A stretch of 64,000 bases of DNA. Source: Ailanthus altissimus (Eukaryota > Streptophyta > Magnoliopsida > Sapindales > Simaroubaceae). The notes below the pieces were generated by a model, which did no database searches, was not told the origin of the DNA, and was given only the letters and a program-made list of their open reading frames with translations. The stretch lies in contig OX327705.1 in the NCBI GenBank assembly GCA_946807835.1, forward strand, positions 10,818,501-10,882,500, in the 5' to 3' direction. The position numbers and the translations under genes are program-made. Positions 23,869-36,235 of this stretch are shown here, in pieces. How positions within the stretch are numbered: the stretch's first letter is position 1; the number at the start of each line of letters is the position of its first letter.

Positions 23869-24269
23869 AGTGGTATCAGAGTCATGCCTTGAAGTTAGCC
23901 ATATGAAAGAAATCCTCGGTGTCGAACAAGAAGGTTATAAGCTTGGTAAGCCTCAGTTTGCGATGGAATCCGTGGTTAAACTCTATAGACAGGCGATGTT
24001 GTGCCCCCAAGCATCATGTAAGGCGTGTCTTCTCAACGCAGTGATGTGGGCTTCACGTAAGGCGTGTCCTCTCAACGCAATGATAAAAAATTGACTTGAT
24101 AGAGCGGACTCTCGAGGTAGACGATACTCTAGGCTTCACGTAAAGCGTGCTCCCACAATGCAGTGAAGATGAGTACCCAAAAGGAGAGCGAGATCTTTCT
24201 ATGTGGAAGATAGGCGAATGAAATATCGTTTGAGGAGAGACTTAGGGGTCATTTGTTCGAGAGGAGGAT

Positions 24270-24460
24270 TGTTAAGGAAGCAAATAAAATTCCACATTGA
24301 AAAGAAATGGAGAAGATTATGAGTATATAAGGAGTTAACCCTATTTCTATTAGTATAATGCCTTTTGTGTAAAGCCTGACAGTAAAATTATGAAAATTTA
24401 GATTCAAAGTAGACAATATCATATTAATATAGAGATATGTATAATTTATAAACTCTTAAA
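24270..24460 (+). repeat. 3' LTR of the TRIM-like element
   Basis: 191 bp, TGTTAAGGAAG...CTCTTAAA; the terminal CA is changed. Confidence 0.8.
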
Positions 24461-25979
24461 GGGTTGTGAGCTTTTACAGGAATCCTAATATGAATGATCC
24501 CGAGTTGGGAGTGTTAAGACAACTAAGAGGAGTCAATTTTTTTACCGCTGCTTTGTTTGGGTGGTTTTAACGAAATTTTGGAGTTGCAAGATAAAGTGAG
24601 GGGATCTATGGCTATCAGACCTTCTATGTTCAAATTTTAAAATATGGTTCGGGAGCTTGAATTGGCAAACTTGGGTTTTGTAGGTCCGAAATTTACATGG
24701 AAGGTTTTGCGAGGTGAAGACGGTATTATTTTGAAAAGATTGAATAGGACTTTTATGTGTGGTCAATGCCAGCAACTATTTTCGAAGGTTAAATTAATTC
24801 ATCAGGATTTTTTTCTTCTAATCATAGAGTCATTCAGGTCCTTTTGTCTCCTCCTGTGAGATTCAGGCTCCACAATTATCATGATGAAAGACATCGATTT
24901 ATGTGTGAATCGTTGTGGTTAAGGGAAATTGGGTGTAGAGAAGTTGTTCAGAATGAATGGCGAGAGGAGATATTGTAAATTTTCGTTATAAATTGCAGTT
25001 GTGTGCTAGGGCATTAAAATGATGGCATCTCTTAAGTAGTGGGTCTGTACCAGCTAGAATTAGACGCATCAGAGCAAAAATTAATTCTTTGTTGGACAAT
25101 CAGTCGGCAAGGATAGATTTGCAAAGTGTTAAGGATTTGAAGGCTCAACTTCATGTTTTGTTGGAACAGGAGGAACTATATTGGTTCCAAAGAGCTAGCT
25201 CAGATCGATTAGCTTAGGGGGGGGTCAAAATTCAAAATTCTTCCATTAGAAGACGAATGGTCATCGTGCTAAAAATGTTATTTTGGGGTTGTTTACAACA
25301 AATGAGGAGTGGTGTCAGGATCTAAAGGGAATCACTACTATTATTTCTAATTATTTTTCAAATTTATTTCAAATCTCAAATCCTAATCCATGTTTATTTG
25401 AGTAGTATTCTGGCAGGTTACAACCACGTATTTCGACAACGGGCCAGGACTCCTTGAATGCTCCATTCACTGAAGAAGATCCTAATGCACAGTTATATTT
25501 TCTATGGGCCCTTTTAAAGCTCCCGGGATTGATGGGTCTCATACAGTGTTTTATCAGTAATTTTGGGATATGGTAGGGAAAGATGTTTCATGGTTCTGTT
25601 AGAAATTTTGAATAAGGGCATTTCACTTGAGGTATTTAATTTTACTAATGTGGTGTTGATCCCTAAGGTGGTTGCCTCGCCGTCTCGCATTATTGAGTTT
25701 AGACCAATAAGCTTATGCAATATTCTCTATAGGGTGGTGTTTAAGTTGGAATGCTAGGAATTGGGTTGTGTTTGATCGTGTTCAAACCTCGCCTATAAAT
25801 GTTCTACATGCAGATGAAGAAGATGGTCTTGCCAATGGGAAAAGCGAGAGTGAATGAAGTCAGATTATATGTTAGTGATACAGTATAACTAGTGCAGAAC
25901 AGATTACTCCTGTTATTATACATTCTGCACAACTTCTTGTTAATCTTGGCCACCTTGCTTCAGATTTTGGGTCAACTGG

Positions 25980-26480
25980 TACAACTTCAGGTTTGTCAAT
26001 AACCTGCAATGGTTGGAGACCGCCAGAATTTGGAAATTTGAAATTGAACATGGATATTGCCTTGCAGGTCCAAAGGAATTGTATGACAGTTGGATGGGTT
26101 CTCCGTAAATTCTGACAAGGTTGTTTTAAAGGTTGTAGCAAAATCTTTTCCAGGAGGTTTCATTGAATTGCATGGAACGGTTCGTAGAGACGGATTGTAA
26201 GTATTTAGTTGACTTTCTCTTGCAAATATGTTTTCCGGAGTAGAGGGTGACTTGTTTCGTGAGATTTCAAGGCTTATAGTCTATTTAGAAAATATCATTA
26301 TCTTTTACTAAGCATGAGGGAAATTCGATGGCACATTTTATTGCTAAAAGTATCGTGGCCAATTTTATAAATATTGTTTGGGTCGATTCTCTTTCTAATT
26401 TTATAAATATTATTTGGGTTAATTGTCTTCTTAATTTTATAAATGTTGTTTGAGTTGGTTCTCTTCTTTTATTGTTTAGT
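25980..26480 (+). pseudogene. LINE RNase H-like C-terminal remnant
   Basis: Broken frames give WRPPEFGNLKLNMDIALQ (26020-26070), the usual start of the RNase H-like domain at the end of plant LINE ORF2. Further on, 'HEGNSMAHFIAKSIV' (26312-26356) resembles its end. It is separated from the RT start by a deletion. Confidence 0.65.
26361..26468 (+). repeat. 36-bp x 3 in-frame tandem repeat at the LINE 3' end
   Basis: AATTTTATAAATATTGTTTG-type units start at 26361, 26397 and 26433. Each encodes a 12-residue NFIN(I/V)VWVDSLL-like block. Units differ by several bases. Confidence 0.88.
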
Positions 26481-26545
26481 TCATGTATTTACGAAGATTT
26501 TAATAATGAATGCAATAAAATGAGATTTCTCTAAAAAAAAGAAAA

Positions 26546-26771
26546 ATTGTCCAATTACTCTCCTAAAAGAATAAGATTGAATATTTTAATAAATATAAAA
26601 TTTTAGTGGGTAACTCAAGAAAGAATACAAACGAAAGGGTCAATTTCCATATTAAAAATCTTGCATGTTCTCAAAATCGTAATAAAGCCAGAACCTATTT
26701 TACATTCAGCTAGAATCTCACCCTGGAACATTTATAATTTTCATTGAAGCAACAGAATACATTTTAATTTG
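26546..26771. other. AT-rich non-coding sequence
   Basis: Between the LINE tail and the gene remnant; nothing recognised. Confidence 0.4.
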
Positions 26772-27325
26772 TTAAACTAAATGACCCTCAATTGTCGTTG
26801 CCTTAATAAATGCATCACCCAAGCAAATAGATGAATAGCAATATTCATTTTGATCCACGTGAGTTAATCTGGATTTCCCTTGCTGCTGCCAGGGGAAACA
26901 TTTATCAAACCCGTTATCATAATACAACATAAGAACAACATCAGTCATGTCATACAAATTTGAACCTCGGCCATGTCCCCCGCTACGAGGCAATGGATCA
27001 ATCACGCAGCTCGGACCTTTCAAATGCCAGAAAGACTTACTAGAAACCTAAGAATTCCCCGTTGGTGTGGAATTTGTTTCAGATGATCCAACTATCTCAT
27101 CTAAGGCTTTCATATCGATTGTCATCTCATCATCAATATCAGCCTGCTCTACCTCCGTCATTTCCTCATCCCTGTCCCCTACCATAGGTTCAACCCTATT
27201 TTTTACAGAATGAGAGTGCAAAGAGCGTTCTTCACTAGCTTTTTCCAATTCCTCTGTAGTTTGGATCGTTGTTTGTGGATACGGATCAGTACACACAGTC
27301 AATGTAGATGTCACTAATAAATTCT
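26772..27325 (-). pseudogene. 3' exon region of an unrecognised spliced host gene
   Basis: On the - strand an acceptor ...TTATTGCAG ends at 27326. It is followed by an open stretch to a TAG at 27048-27050 that encodes an acidic, polar tail (TEELEKASEERSLHSHS, then EEMTEVEQADIDDEMTID). Its first codon is in frame with the end of the exon at 27868-27995 (...PSLEQ|NLLVTS...), which is good evidence of a real intron. The same frame is open again to 26772 but looks like 3' UTR. I do not recognise the protein. With a stop in the previous exon it is probably a gene fragment or pseudogene. Confidence 0.5.
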
Positions 27326-27867
27326 GCAATAAAATAAATTTATCAAAGTCGCAATAATTACTGTTGAAAATAGAACAAATAGGAGATTGATATAAAGTAT
27401 ATAAAGCATGACACATTGATAGCAAGGGAAATAAAACTTGGGCTGGATTTTGAAAATCTAATGCATTGTAATATTTTCAAAACCTCAATCTCCTCACCTC
27501 TAAACCCAAAAAACTAAAAATAAAACAAAAAGTCAAGCAAGAAATTGCATAGACAATATATATCTAATGTGTACAGGTGTTAATTGACTATGGATTGATA
27601 ATCATCTTCATGAATATTTTAAAATGAGAAGCCAGAAAATCAACTTCTCCAAACTTCAAGTCCATGTGACAGAGCACCAAACATACATAACTATAAACTA
27701 AATTAATAACAGTATAACACTATCAAATACAAAGACTACAAACTTAATCTCAACATAATTACAAGCCAAATATTTGAAGCATCTTACACCATCTTGAAGT
27801 TTCAAGCTCTAATCAAAACTTAACCAAAACTGGATCCAATACGAAAATTTTTCATCAAAAACTGTAC

Positions 27868-27995
27868 CTGTTCTAGGGATGGATGTTTTGGTTTTGGCTT
27901 GGGTGCTTTCTGCCCTTTTGAGGGACCAAGCAGTTAAAAACTAAAGGCATCAGAGGGTGAGTGCATATCTATTGCTAAAGCCATTTTTCTGACAG
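27868..27995 (-). pseudogene. Internal exon of the same unrecognised host gene
   Basis: Bounded by ...TTTTACAG before 27995 and CAG|GTACAG at 27868. It encodes 'VRKMALAIDMHSPSDAFSF' then a stop, then 'LLGPSKGQKAPKPKPKHPS', in the frame that continues into the next exon. The in-frame TAA suggests loss of function. Upstream exons were not found before the copia border at 28375. Confidence 0.45.
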
Positions 27996-28279
27996 CTGTA
28001 AAATGAAAGAATACATAATTTAGTACCTCAAGCCCCTGAACAGATCTCTTCTAACTGCCCAAATGAAAAGACAGAAATGAAGCCAGTTAATTTGAAGGGC
28101 AGAGACCTTTAGCCAAAATTTACTGAAAATTTTTAACAAAAATTTCAACCATTTATCTTATTTAATTCAATGGTTTAGATTATCAAGGCAAAAGGAAAAA
28201 TTTACTGATGTCAACTCAACAACAATCTAGACTTAAATTTTAAGTCAAAAAGTTTAGTTAAACATTTGTAGCCTTATTT

Positions 28280-28387
28280 AAACAATGAAAAGAAAAGTAT
28301 AAATGAAATTTGTGGTCATTTGTTAAATATATAAAACAATGAAAAGAAAAGTATAAATGAAATTTGTGGTCATTTGTTAAATATATA
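28280..28387 (+). repeat. 54-bp tandem duplication across the copia 5' border
   Basis: The 54-bp unit starting AAACAATGAAAAGAAAAGTA at about 28280 is repeated, apparently without change, from about 28334. Each copy ends in TGTTAAATATATA, the first bases of the copia LTR, so the duplication arose after the insertion. Confidence 0.85.
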
Positions 28388-29785
28388 ATGTTATTTATGT
28401 CTTTTAAATATGTAAAATAATATTTTATTTAATTAATAAAAATTTATTCATATATATAATTGAGCGTACATTGATAAGTCTATATTTATAAAGTAAGTGA
28501 TCTATATATTTGGTATACGATGTTAATATAGAAGGTATAGATTACAAGTTCTTTATAAATTAAATCATGTTCACAATCATTAATGAAAAGGGCAATTTAT
28601 TTTGTAAGGTCGTAATTTTTTCTGCTTCTTATAGTGGATGATTTACCTTGATCATCGAAGTTGAGACTTCGAGTAGAAAAACTAGTGTATATGTTACATT
28701 GAACAGGACAACGGTGAATTTTGATCTGGTTAATTAAATATCATATATCTTAATTCACAAAAGTTTTAATGAGCTTGATTGATCTTATTCCTGAGCAGGT
28801 AATAAACTTACATTCATACATTATATCTTTTGAATTATCACGGAGTGAGATCCATATAAACGGTCAAAATCTCGATAGTTTAGAGATATAATTTTATGGG
28901 TCGTATGAATATATATTTGCAAAATGAAATCTAATAAATAATATTCACTTAAGATATTTGCAGTACTTGATCATTAGAATTTGTGGTCACAGTTTATTCA
29001 ATAAATTATTTATTGAATAATAATATTTATTTATAATTATAGATATATTAAAAGTGATCATTAGAGCTTTCAGTGACTTAAGGATAAATAAGTAATTAAA
29101 GAAGTAAGATATTTTTTTTTCATGACCTAACTTTAATTATAAACATCAATTAGAGGGTTAATTAAGTGGTTATTATTGGTCTAAAGACCAAACCCAATTT
29201 AATTAAAAGAAGTTTTAATTAAATTGACTTTTACTTTATAATATGAGTTATTAGTATACAACCCTTGGCTTTTAGTAGAATAGCCTAGGGTTAACTTAAA
29301 AGAATTTGTATATTATGAGATAATAAGTATAGACTTTTTACGTTGGAGCTAGAAAGCTCATGGGTCTTGCAGTCCCTCTACTAGCTTAAATCATAATTAA
29401 ACTCTAATTTTCTAATCCTAATCTAATTCTAAATACCCAATGGAGATTCCTATATATATGAGAGGTATAGAGTAGTAAAAAGTACAAAAACTATAACCAG
29501 AAAATTCTTTTTATGTATTCTTATGTGGAAAAAGAATTTAATTATTACAATTCTCTCAGATTTTAGTATTAGTATTTTTAGAGATTAAGAAAGATTCACA
29601 TGTCCACACGTGTTGAGTTTGAAGATTGAGGATAGTAAAGAAGATTGTAGCCAGTCAATTTAAGATTTTTCATAGCGAGGAATTAAGGTAATCTTCTATC
29701 CTTATACATATAATTATGAACCAGACGATTTAACTTCGACTACGTTTATTTTTATAGACAATTTTTTTTTTATTTACTACCAACA
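28375..29785 (+). repeat. 5' LTR of the copia element
   Basis: About 1.41 kb, TGTTAAATATATAATG...CCAACA. A TATA-like TATATATATG is at 29451-29460. Colinear with 35110-36235 with many substitutions. Confidence 0.82.
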
Positions 29786-29801
29786 ACTAGTATTAGAGCC
29801 G
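29786..29801 (+). other. Degenerate primer-binding site of the copia element
   Basis: ACTAGTATTAGAGCC just after the LTR, two changes from the initiator-Met form CTGGTATCAGAGCC. Confidence 0.7.
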
Positions 29802-31603
29802 CATTGTTTCATATTATATGTATAATTTATTTTTATGTGTGATAGCAATTATTTATTGTGGCACTAATTACATATTTAATCTGTATTTATTATTTTTATT
29901 AATTATGTGATGAATAGTTGTACCCATAATAATTCATAGTTAAGTTAATTCTTGATGATTCTTTAAATTTATTTTTGTAAGCCAATTAAATGGTCTAGGA
30001 TTTTGATTTGCAATCTAAAAAATATTTTTTTTATTATTATTTTAGTAATAATAATAAAAATAAAAATAAAAATAAAAAAGAAAGAATTAAAAAAAAAGGA
30101 AGAAACACGTGAAAAAGATATTAAAAAAAAGAAAAGGGCAAGGAAGAGGCCGCAGCGTGGGGTATAAAGTTGATAAAGATGATTAGGGTTTTTTTCATCT
30201 TGATAAATATCATCTAAACCCTTGTTAGATTAATTAATTATATGTTAGTCAAGATATTTTACAAATATTACAATACACCCTTAAAAGTTTGTTTATGCAA
30301 ATAGTCTCTAATAGAATTATTCTTTTCACTCAGCCCCCTTAGGTTTTGGGTAATTATAGTTTAGTTAAGAAACTTTGAAATATTTATAAATAGGTCTTAA
30401 ATTTGACCCAAATTTATTTTTAAATTAATTTAGATATTTACAAATTTAAAAATAGTCCAAACTTCTTTTAATTTTGGTCTAAGTTTATAAAATTTTATTT
30501 GGGCTATTTTATTAAAACTATTGGGTATAAAAATATTTTTTTAATTATTTAAATTTTTTAAGAAGGTCCAATAGAAATTTTAAGCTTCAAATATGCCCAA
30601 TTTATTTATAAAAAAAATTAACTGGATCAAAGAAAATTAAAGGACCGAAAATCCAAGTCTATAGAAAAGAGACAAGTAAGAGAGGAGGTAACATTATAGA
30701 AGAGCCCAAGTTGACTTCAAGGAAGACTTTGAAGAATTTAGGCTTAGTCTTAAATATTTTTTATCATAGGAAAAATCATGAATTATGGGTTATTTATTTA
30801 TCTAGTTAATTGATTGAATGAATAACATGTCATATAGATTAAGGGTGCCACATTCACATGTCCATGCGTAAAATATATCATTTTGTATGACATTAATGTT
30901 TTAATGAGATTATGATAAGATTATTGTCATATTTTTTTAATATTATATTAATTTATTATTTGACGTTACCTTATTAATTATTTTATAAAAATAAAATTAG
31001 ATATTAATGAGTAGAACGTCATTTTATAAATTAATTAAAAACTATAAGAATTAAAATATTGAGTGAGAGAAGGCTTTAGGCATAAAACTCATGGCTTCCA
31101 TTATTAGTCCTATAGTAAGATAGATTAATGCCTTACTTTAAACCTTGTGAACTCCCTACGGAGGGTATTAATCAAAAGTGGTTACTAGATAGGACTTCCC
31201 TAAAGGATAAGATCCAATATAAGACTCATGCGAAATTGACTATCCTATGGTGATTTTTTTAATTAAGAAATATAAATGATTGAAATAATGGTTATGCACT
31301 CAACTTAAATTGATTGATATCCTCCTTATGAAGTTCTTATCAATTAAAACTAAGGGCTAAAGAATCTGTAGTTTATTATTATTTGATATGAGATATCGAG
31401 ATAATAATAATAAATTAGTATGGTACTAGTCTGATTTGTGATGAATACGACCACCCTACAGAGGTGTATTCTGAATGAAAATTGAATTATTGATGTATAA
31501 TATAGTTAAAGAGTTCTACATAAATGCATTTCATGCATTCATGCAAAGGTTACACATGCTATTAGATAATATATGCTCATGTATGAATTTTATTTTCAGA
31601 ATT
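29802..31603 (+). other. Long untranslated leader of the copia element
   Basis: About 1.8 kb without a coding frame between primer-binding site and gag ATG. It is AT-rich, with A-rich simple sequence at 30030-30145. Confidence 0.55.
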
Positions 31604-34600
31604 ATGTCTTTATTCAACCTACTAGCATTAATCCCAAACTAAAAAAAGTTATCCGGGAATAATTATGTGGATTGGGAAAGAAACTTAGATATTGAACTTA
31701 TAGCTAAAAGGCACAGATATGTCTTGATTAATAAATGCATTTTAAAACCTAATGAAAATGCGTTCTAAAATTAAATAGATGCTTATAATAGTCACTTGAC
31801 TAAAGGGCCAATCTTCCTCTTTTGGTCTCAATCATAAAGAAAATAGTAGTAAGAAGAAGAAGAATAAGCCAAAGAAAGCATCTAATTCAGAATTTGTGTA
31901 AATTCATAAAAAGATAATAAGGCACAAAGAAAAATATTTTCAATATAGCATTAAAGGGCATTGGAAGAGAAACTATCCTTTAGTTAAGTTTTAGTAGCTA
32001 AAAGGACAGCTTATCTTCTAGTAATATTTTTTTCATTGAGACATGTTTAGTGGTTGACTTTAGAGATTTCTGGATAATAGATTCTGAAACTACTAATTAA
32101 ATTTGCAATTCGTTGTAAGGGTTTTAAGAAACTAAATAACTCAATGAAGTAGAGATCAGTCTTAGGCTAGAAATTAGTGCAATTGTTGCAACTAAGGTAG
32201 TAGGAGTTTATCTTTATTTTGATGATTTTAGGACTTTAGTATTAGATGATTGTTTGTTAGTGCCAGGAACTCAAACGCAATTTGATTTAAGTTATTATTT
32301 GAATAAATTTGGCTATTCTGTTATTTTTGACTCAACTATGGTGATAAAAAAAAAAATAAGTCGTTTATATGTTCCAGTATGCTAGTTAACAATTTATATT
32401 GCATATTTTCTAAAATCAACTCACTGCTTGATACAAAACTGAATATTGAATCTAATCATCATAAAAGGATTAAAGTGACTCCCACTAATTAAACGTATCT
32501 ATGACATTTACGTCTTGGTCATATTAGTCTAGATAGAATCCAAAGACTGGTCAAAGATAGACCTTTGAGTTCATTAGATATTGAACCATTACCAGTCTGT
32601 GAATCCTGTATAGAAGGCAAAATGACCAAAAGACCATTTAATACTAAAGGTAATAGAGCCATTGAAATGTTAGAATTAGTGCACTCTAACGCGTGTGGGC
32701 CCATGAGCACACAAGTTAATGGAGGTTAAGAATATTTCACCACTTTCATTAACGATCATTCTAGATTCAGTTATGTGTACCTAATGTGCCACAAGTTTGA
32801 GGCATTTGATAAATTCAAAGAGTTTCAGGCAGAAGTGGAAAGACAATTAGGAAAACACATAAAAGCACTTCGATTTGATCAAGGTGACGAATACCTCTAT
32901 AGTGAGTTTAGGGCCTATTTGTTAAACAATGGGATATTATCCCAGTTAACTGCACCAGGGTCACTCTAGGAAAATAGTGTAGCAGAAAGGAAAAATAGAA
33001 CTCCTCTTGAAATGGTGAAGTCAATTATGAGTTATTCAACTTTACCCATCTTGTTCCGGGGTTATGCCTTAGAAACAACCATATATCTTCTTAACTTAAT
33101 TCCATCTAAGTCAGTCCCTAAAACACTTCTGAAAATGTAGATAGGACGAAAATCAAGTTTATGTCACATACATATATGGGATTGTCCAGTTTATGTGCTA
33201 AAAGAGAATACAGACAAGTTGGAATCTAAGTCAAAAGTTTATCTATTTATTAGCTATCCTAAAGGAATAAGAGGAAGTATTTTCTATAGTTCTCAAGATA
33301 AGAAAGTATTAGTTAGCACGAATACAATCTTTCTTAAAGAAGACTATATGAAAGTCTATGAGTTATCTAGGAACTCTAATATTATGCCTGATAGAGTCAA
33401 TGAGTTAATTCCCAATCCAAATCCAGTTGTAGAATAACAACCATCGGTACTTCGTTATAGTGGGAGGATTATTAGATGTCCAACTAAGTGCATGTTAATT
33501 AGAAAGTCCTTTCAGGCAATCTCTAATGAGCATGAACTAGATCCCACTAGCTACGATAAAGCAATGGTTGATAAAAATGCAAACCTTTGGCATAAAGCTA
33601 TTAAATTAGAAATGGATTTCATGTATTCTAATAAACTCTAGGAACTTGTAGAGAAACTTGAAGGGATAAAACTCATAGTGTGCAAATAGGTCTATAAGCG
33701 AAAGAGAGGGATAGATGGAAAGGTGAAAACCTTCAAAGATAGACTTGTTACTAAAGGGTACGCTCAAAAAGAAGGTATCGATTATAAGGAGACCTTTTCG
33801 CTGGTAGCCATGCTTAAGTCTATTAGAAATCTCTTATCCATAGCAGCAAATCTTGATTATGAGATTTAACAAATAGATGTCAAAACTGCCTTTCTTAATG
33901 ACAATCTTTGAGAAAGTATCTATAAGATACAACTATATAGTTTTATAGCTATAGGCTACGAACATATGGTTTGTAAGCCGCAAAAATCTATCTATAGGCT
34001 TAAACAAGCATATAGATCATGGAACATCAGATTTGATCCGGCAATCAAATTGTTTAGTTTTGATCAAAATCCTGATGAATTTTATGTTTACAAGAAGATA
34101 GATGGGCGATTTTTGGTTCTTCTAGTCTTGTATGTAGATGATATACTATTTATTAGAAATGATGTAGGAGCATTATCATTAGTTAAAATTTAGTTATCTA
34201 ACCAATTTGATATGATAAACTTAGGTAAAGTTAGTTACATCCTTAGAATTAAGCTATTGTGAGATCGTAAAAATAAGATGTTAGCTTTATCTCAACTTAC
34301 ATATATAGAAACAATTCTAGTTAGGTTAGCTATGCATGAATCCAAAAAGGGATTACTTTCTTTTAGACATAGAATTGATCTATCCAAGAATTAGTGTCCC
34401 AAAACTCCTGAAGAGATAGATCACATGAGAGAAATTCCTTATGCATCATCAATTGGAATGCTATGTACTAGACCAAATATTTGTTATGCAGTCGACATGG
34501 TTAGCAGATATCAATCTAATTTAGGACCAAAACACTAGACTACAATAAAGCATATATTTAAGTACCTTCGTATAACGAAAGATTATATGCTCGTGTATTC

Positions 34601-35060
34601 TAGTGAGGATCTTATACTTATTGGGTATATATATTCAGTTTTCCAAGCAGATAAGTATACTCGAATCTTTCTCAAGATATGTGTTCACTTTAAATGGTGG
34701 AGCTATAAGTTGGAGGATTACAAAATAATCATATATTGCAGACTCTACCATGAAAGCTGAATATGTAGCTGCATTTGAAGCTGTAAAATATGCTATATAA
34801 CTCCGAAAGTTTCTTATAGAGCTTAAGGTGGTACCTAGTGCTTAGATGCCTATTATTTTTTATTAAGACAATAGTATAGCAGTAGCACAGTTTAAGGAGC
34901 CAAATACAAAAAGAAAACATATTGAGAGGAAATAAAGTTTAGTAAGGGAGTTTTATGCAAAATGGTGAGGTCGTGGTATCTAAGATTGCGGAAGCAATAA
35001 TCTAGTGGATCCATTCACCTAAGTTATAGCCAACAAAAAGAGTTTTGAAATTCATGAATA
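31604..35060 (+). pseudogene. Copia gag-pol remnant
   Basis: Gag starts MSLFNLLALIPN at 31604 (then a stop) and continues SGNNYVDWE. A decayed zinc knuckle (KGHWKRN) lies near 31955-31975. The protease WIIDSGATNH site reads WIIDSETTN near 32070-32095. Integrase: LRLGHISLDRIQ at 32512, CESCIEGKMTKRPF at 32599, a decayed core (FINDHSRFSYVYL at 32746) and ENSVAERKNRT at 32970. RT: GYAQKEGIDYKETFS at 33758, IYRLKQAYRSWN at 33990, LYVDDILFI at 34130. RNase H: STMKAEYVA near 34748. Stops and frameshifts occur throughout. Confidence 0.85.
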
Positions 35061-35099
35061 ATATAGGGGTTCAATAGTTACTCGACATGTTTTAGGGCA

Positions 35100-35109
35100 A
35101 ATGGGAGAT
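35100..35109 (+). other. Polypurine tract of the copia element
   Basis: AATGGGAGAT directly before the 3' LTR start (TATTAGACATATAATG, corresponding to TGTTAAATATATAATG in the 5' LTR). Confidence 0.7.
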
Positions 35110-36235
35110 TATTAGACATATAATGTTATTTATGCCCTTAAAGTATGTGAAATAACATATTATTTTATTAATAAAAATTTATTCATACATATAATTGAGT
35201 GTACATTGATAAACTCATATTTATAAAGTATGTATCTATGTATTAGGCATATGATGCTAATACAAAGGATATAGATCACAAGTTTTTTATAAATTAAATC
35301 ATGTTCACAACCATTAATGAAAAGGGCATTTCATTATGTAAAATTGTAATTTTTCTACTTCTTATAATGAATTATTTACCTTGATCATCAAAGTAGAGAC
35401 TTCAAATAGAAAAACTAGTGTATATGTTACAATGAATGGGATTACTGTGAATTTCGATCTAGTTAACTAAATGTTGTAGATCTTAATTCAAAAAAACTTT
35501 AATGAGCTTGATTGATCTTAATTTTGAGCAGGTAATGAACTTACATTCATGCATTGTATCTTTTGAGTTATAACGAAGTGAGATTTATATAAACAGTCAA
35601 AACCTCGATAGCTTGGAGATATATTTTAATGGGTCGTAGGAACATATAAGTAGGATGGAATCTAATAATTAATATCCACTTAAGATATTTGCAGTACTTG
35701 ATCATTAGAATTTGCGGGCACAGTTTATTTAATAAATTATTTATTGAATAATAATATTTATTTATAAATTTATTTACAAATATAAATATATTAAAAGTGA
35801 TCATTAGAGCATTTAATGACTTAAGAGCAAATAAGTAATTAAAGAGGTACGATATTTTTTTTCATGGCCTAACTTTAATTATGAATATCAATTAGATGGT
35901 CAATTAAGTGGTTATTATTGGTTTAAAAACCAAGCCTAATTTAATTTAAAGAAATTTTAATTAAATGAGCTTTTACTTTATAACATGGGTTACTAAAGTA
36001 CAGCCCTTGACTTTTAATGGAATAGCCTAGAGTTAACTTAGAAGAATTAGTGTATTATAAGATAATAAGGACTAAGCCTTTTAAGTTGGAGCTAAGAAGC
36101 TCATGGATCTTGCAGTCCCTCTACTAGTTTAAATCCTAATCAAACTCTAATTTTATAATCTTAATCTAATTCTAAATATCCAAAGGAGATTCTTATATAT
36201 ATGAAAGGTATAGAGTAGTAAAGAGTACAACAACC
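35110..36235 (+). repeat. 3' LTR of the copia element, part 1
   Basis: Colinear with 28375-29500. It is broken at 36235 by the CRM-like insertion and resumes at 42439 after the duplicated CAACC. Joining the two sides restores alignment with the 5' LTR. Confidence 0.85.

Larger units (their letters stand above)
23676..24461 (+). mobile_element. TRIM-like miniature LTR retrotransposon
   Basis: About 785 bp: two ~191-bp direct repeats (23677-23868 and 24270-24460) beginning TGTTAAGRAA. A primer-binding site TGGTATCAGAGTC begins at 23871 and a purine tract GAGAGGAGGA lies before the second repeat. The ~400-bp interior has no retrotransposon protein motif. GGTTG flanks both sides (23671-23675, 24462-24466), with one base of slack at each border. 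Removing the element rejoins the LINE endonuclease reading frame, which supports insertion there. Confidence 0.8.
23377..25755 (+). pseudogene. LINE ORF2 remnant: endonuclease and N-terminal RT
   Basis: Endonuclease pieces: YVDSLGRSGGSFALWNN near 23563-23620, then after the nested insert FYRNPN near 24475, and 'ANLGFVGPKFTWK' at 24665-24705. A linker with 'FSSNHRVIQVLLSPPVRFR' at 24808-24865 follows. RT begins near 25615 with FNFTNVVLIPKVVASPSRI and FRPISLCNILYRVV, then is cut at about 25755. Several stops and shifts are present. Confidence 0.75.
23377..26545 (+). mobile_element. Second L1-type LINE, ORF2 only, internally deleted
   Basis: On the + strand: endonuclease start (about 23377-23670), endonuclease end and linker (24467-24970), start of RT (about 25140-25755), then a jump to an RNase H-like end (about 25980-26480). 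The 3' end is marked by AATGCAATAAAATGAG and an A-rich tail at 26532-26545. ORF1 and most of the RT are missing. A TRIM-like element is nested at 23676-24461. Confidence 0.75.
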
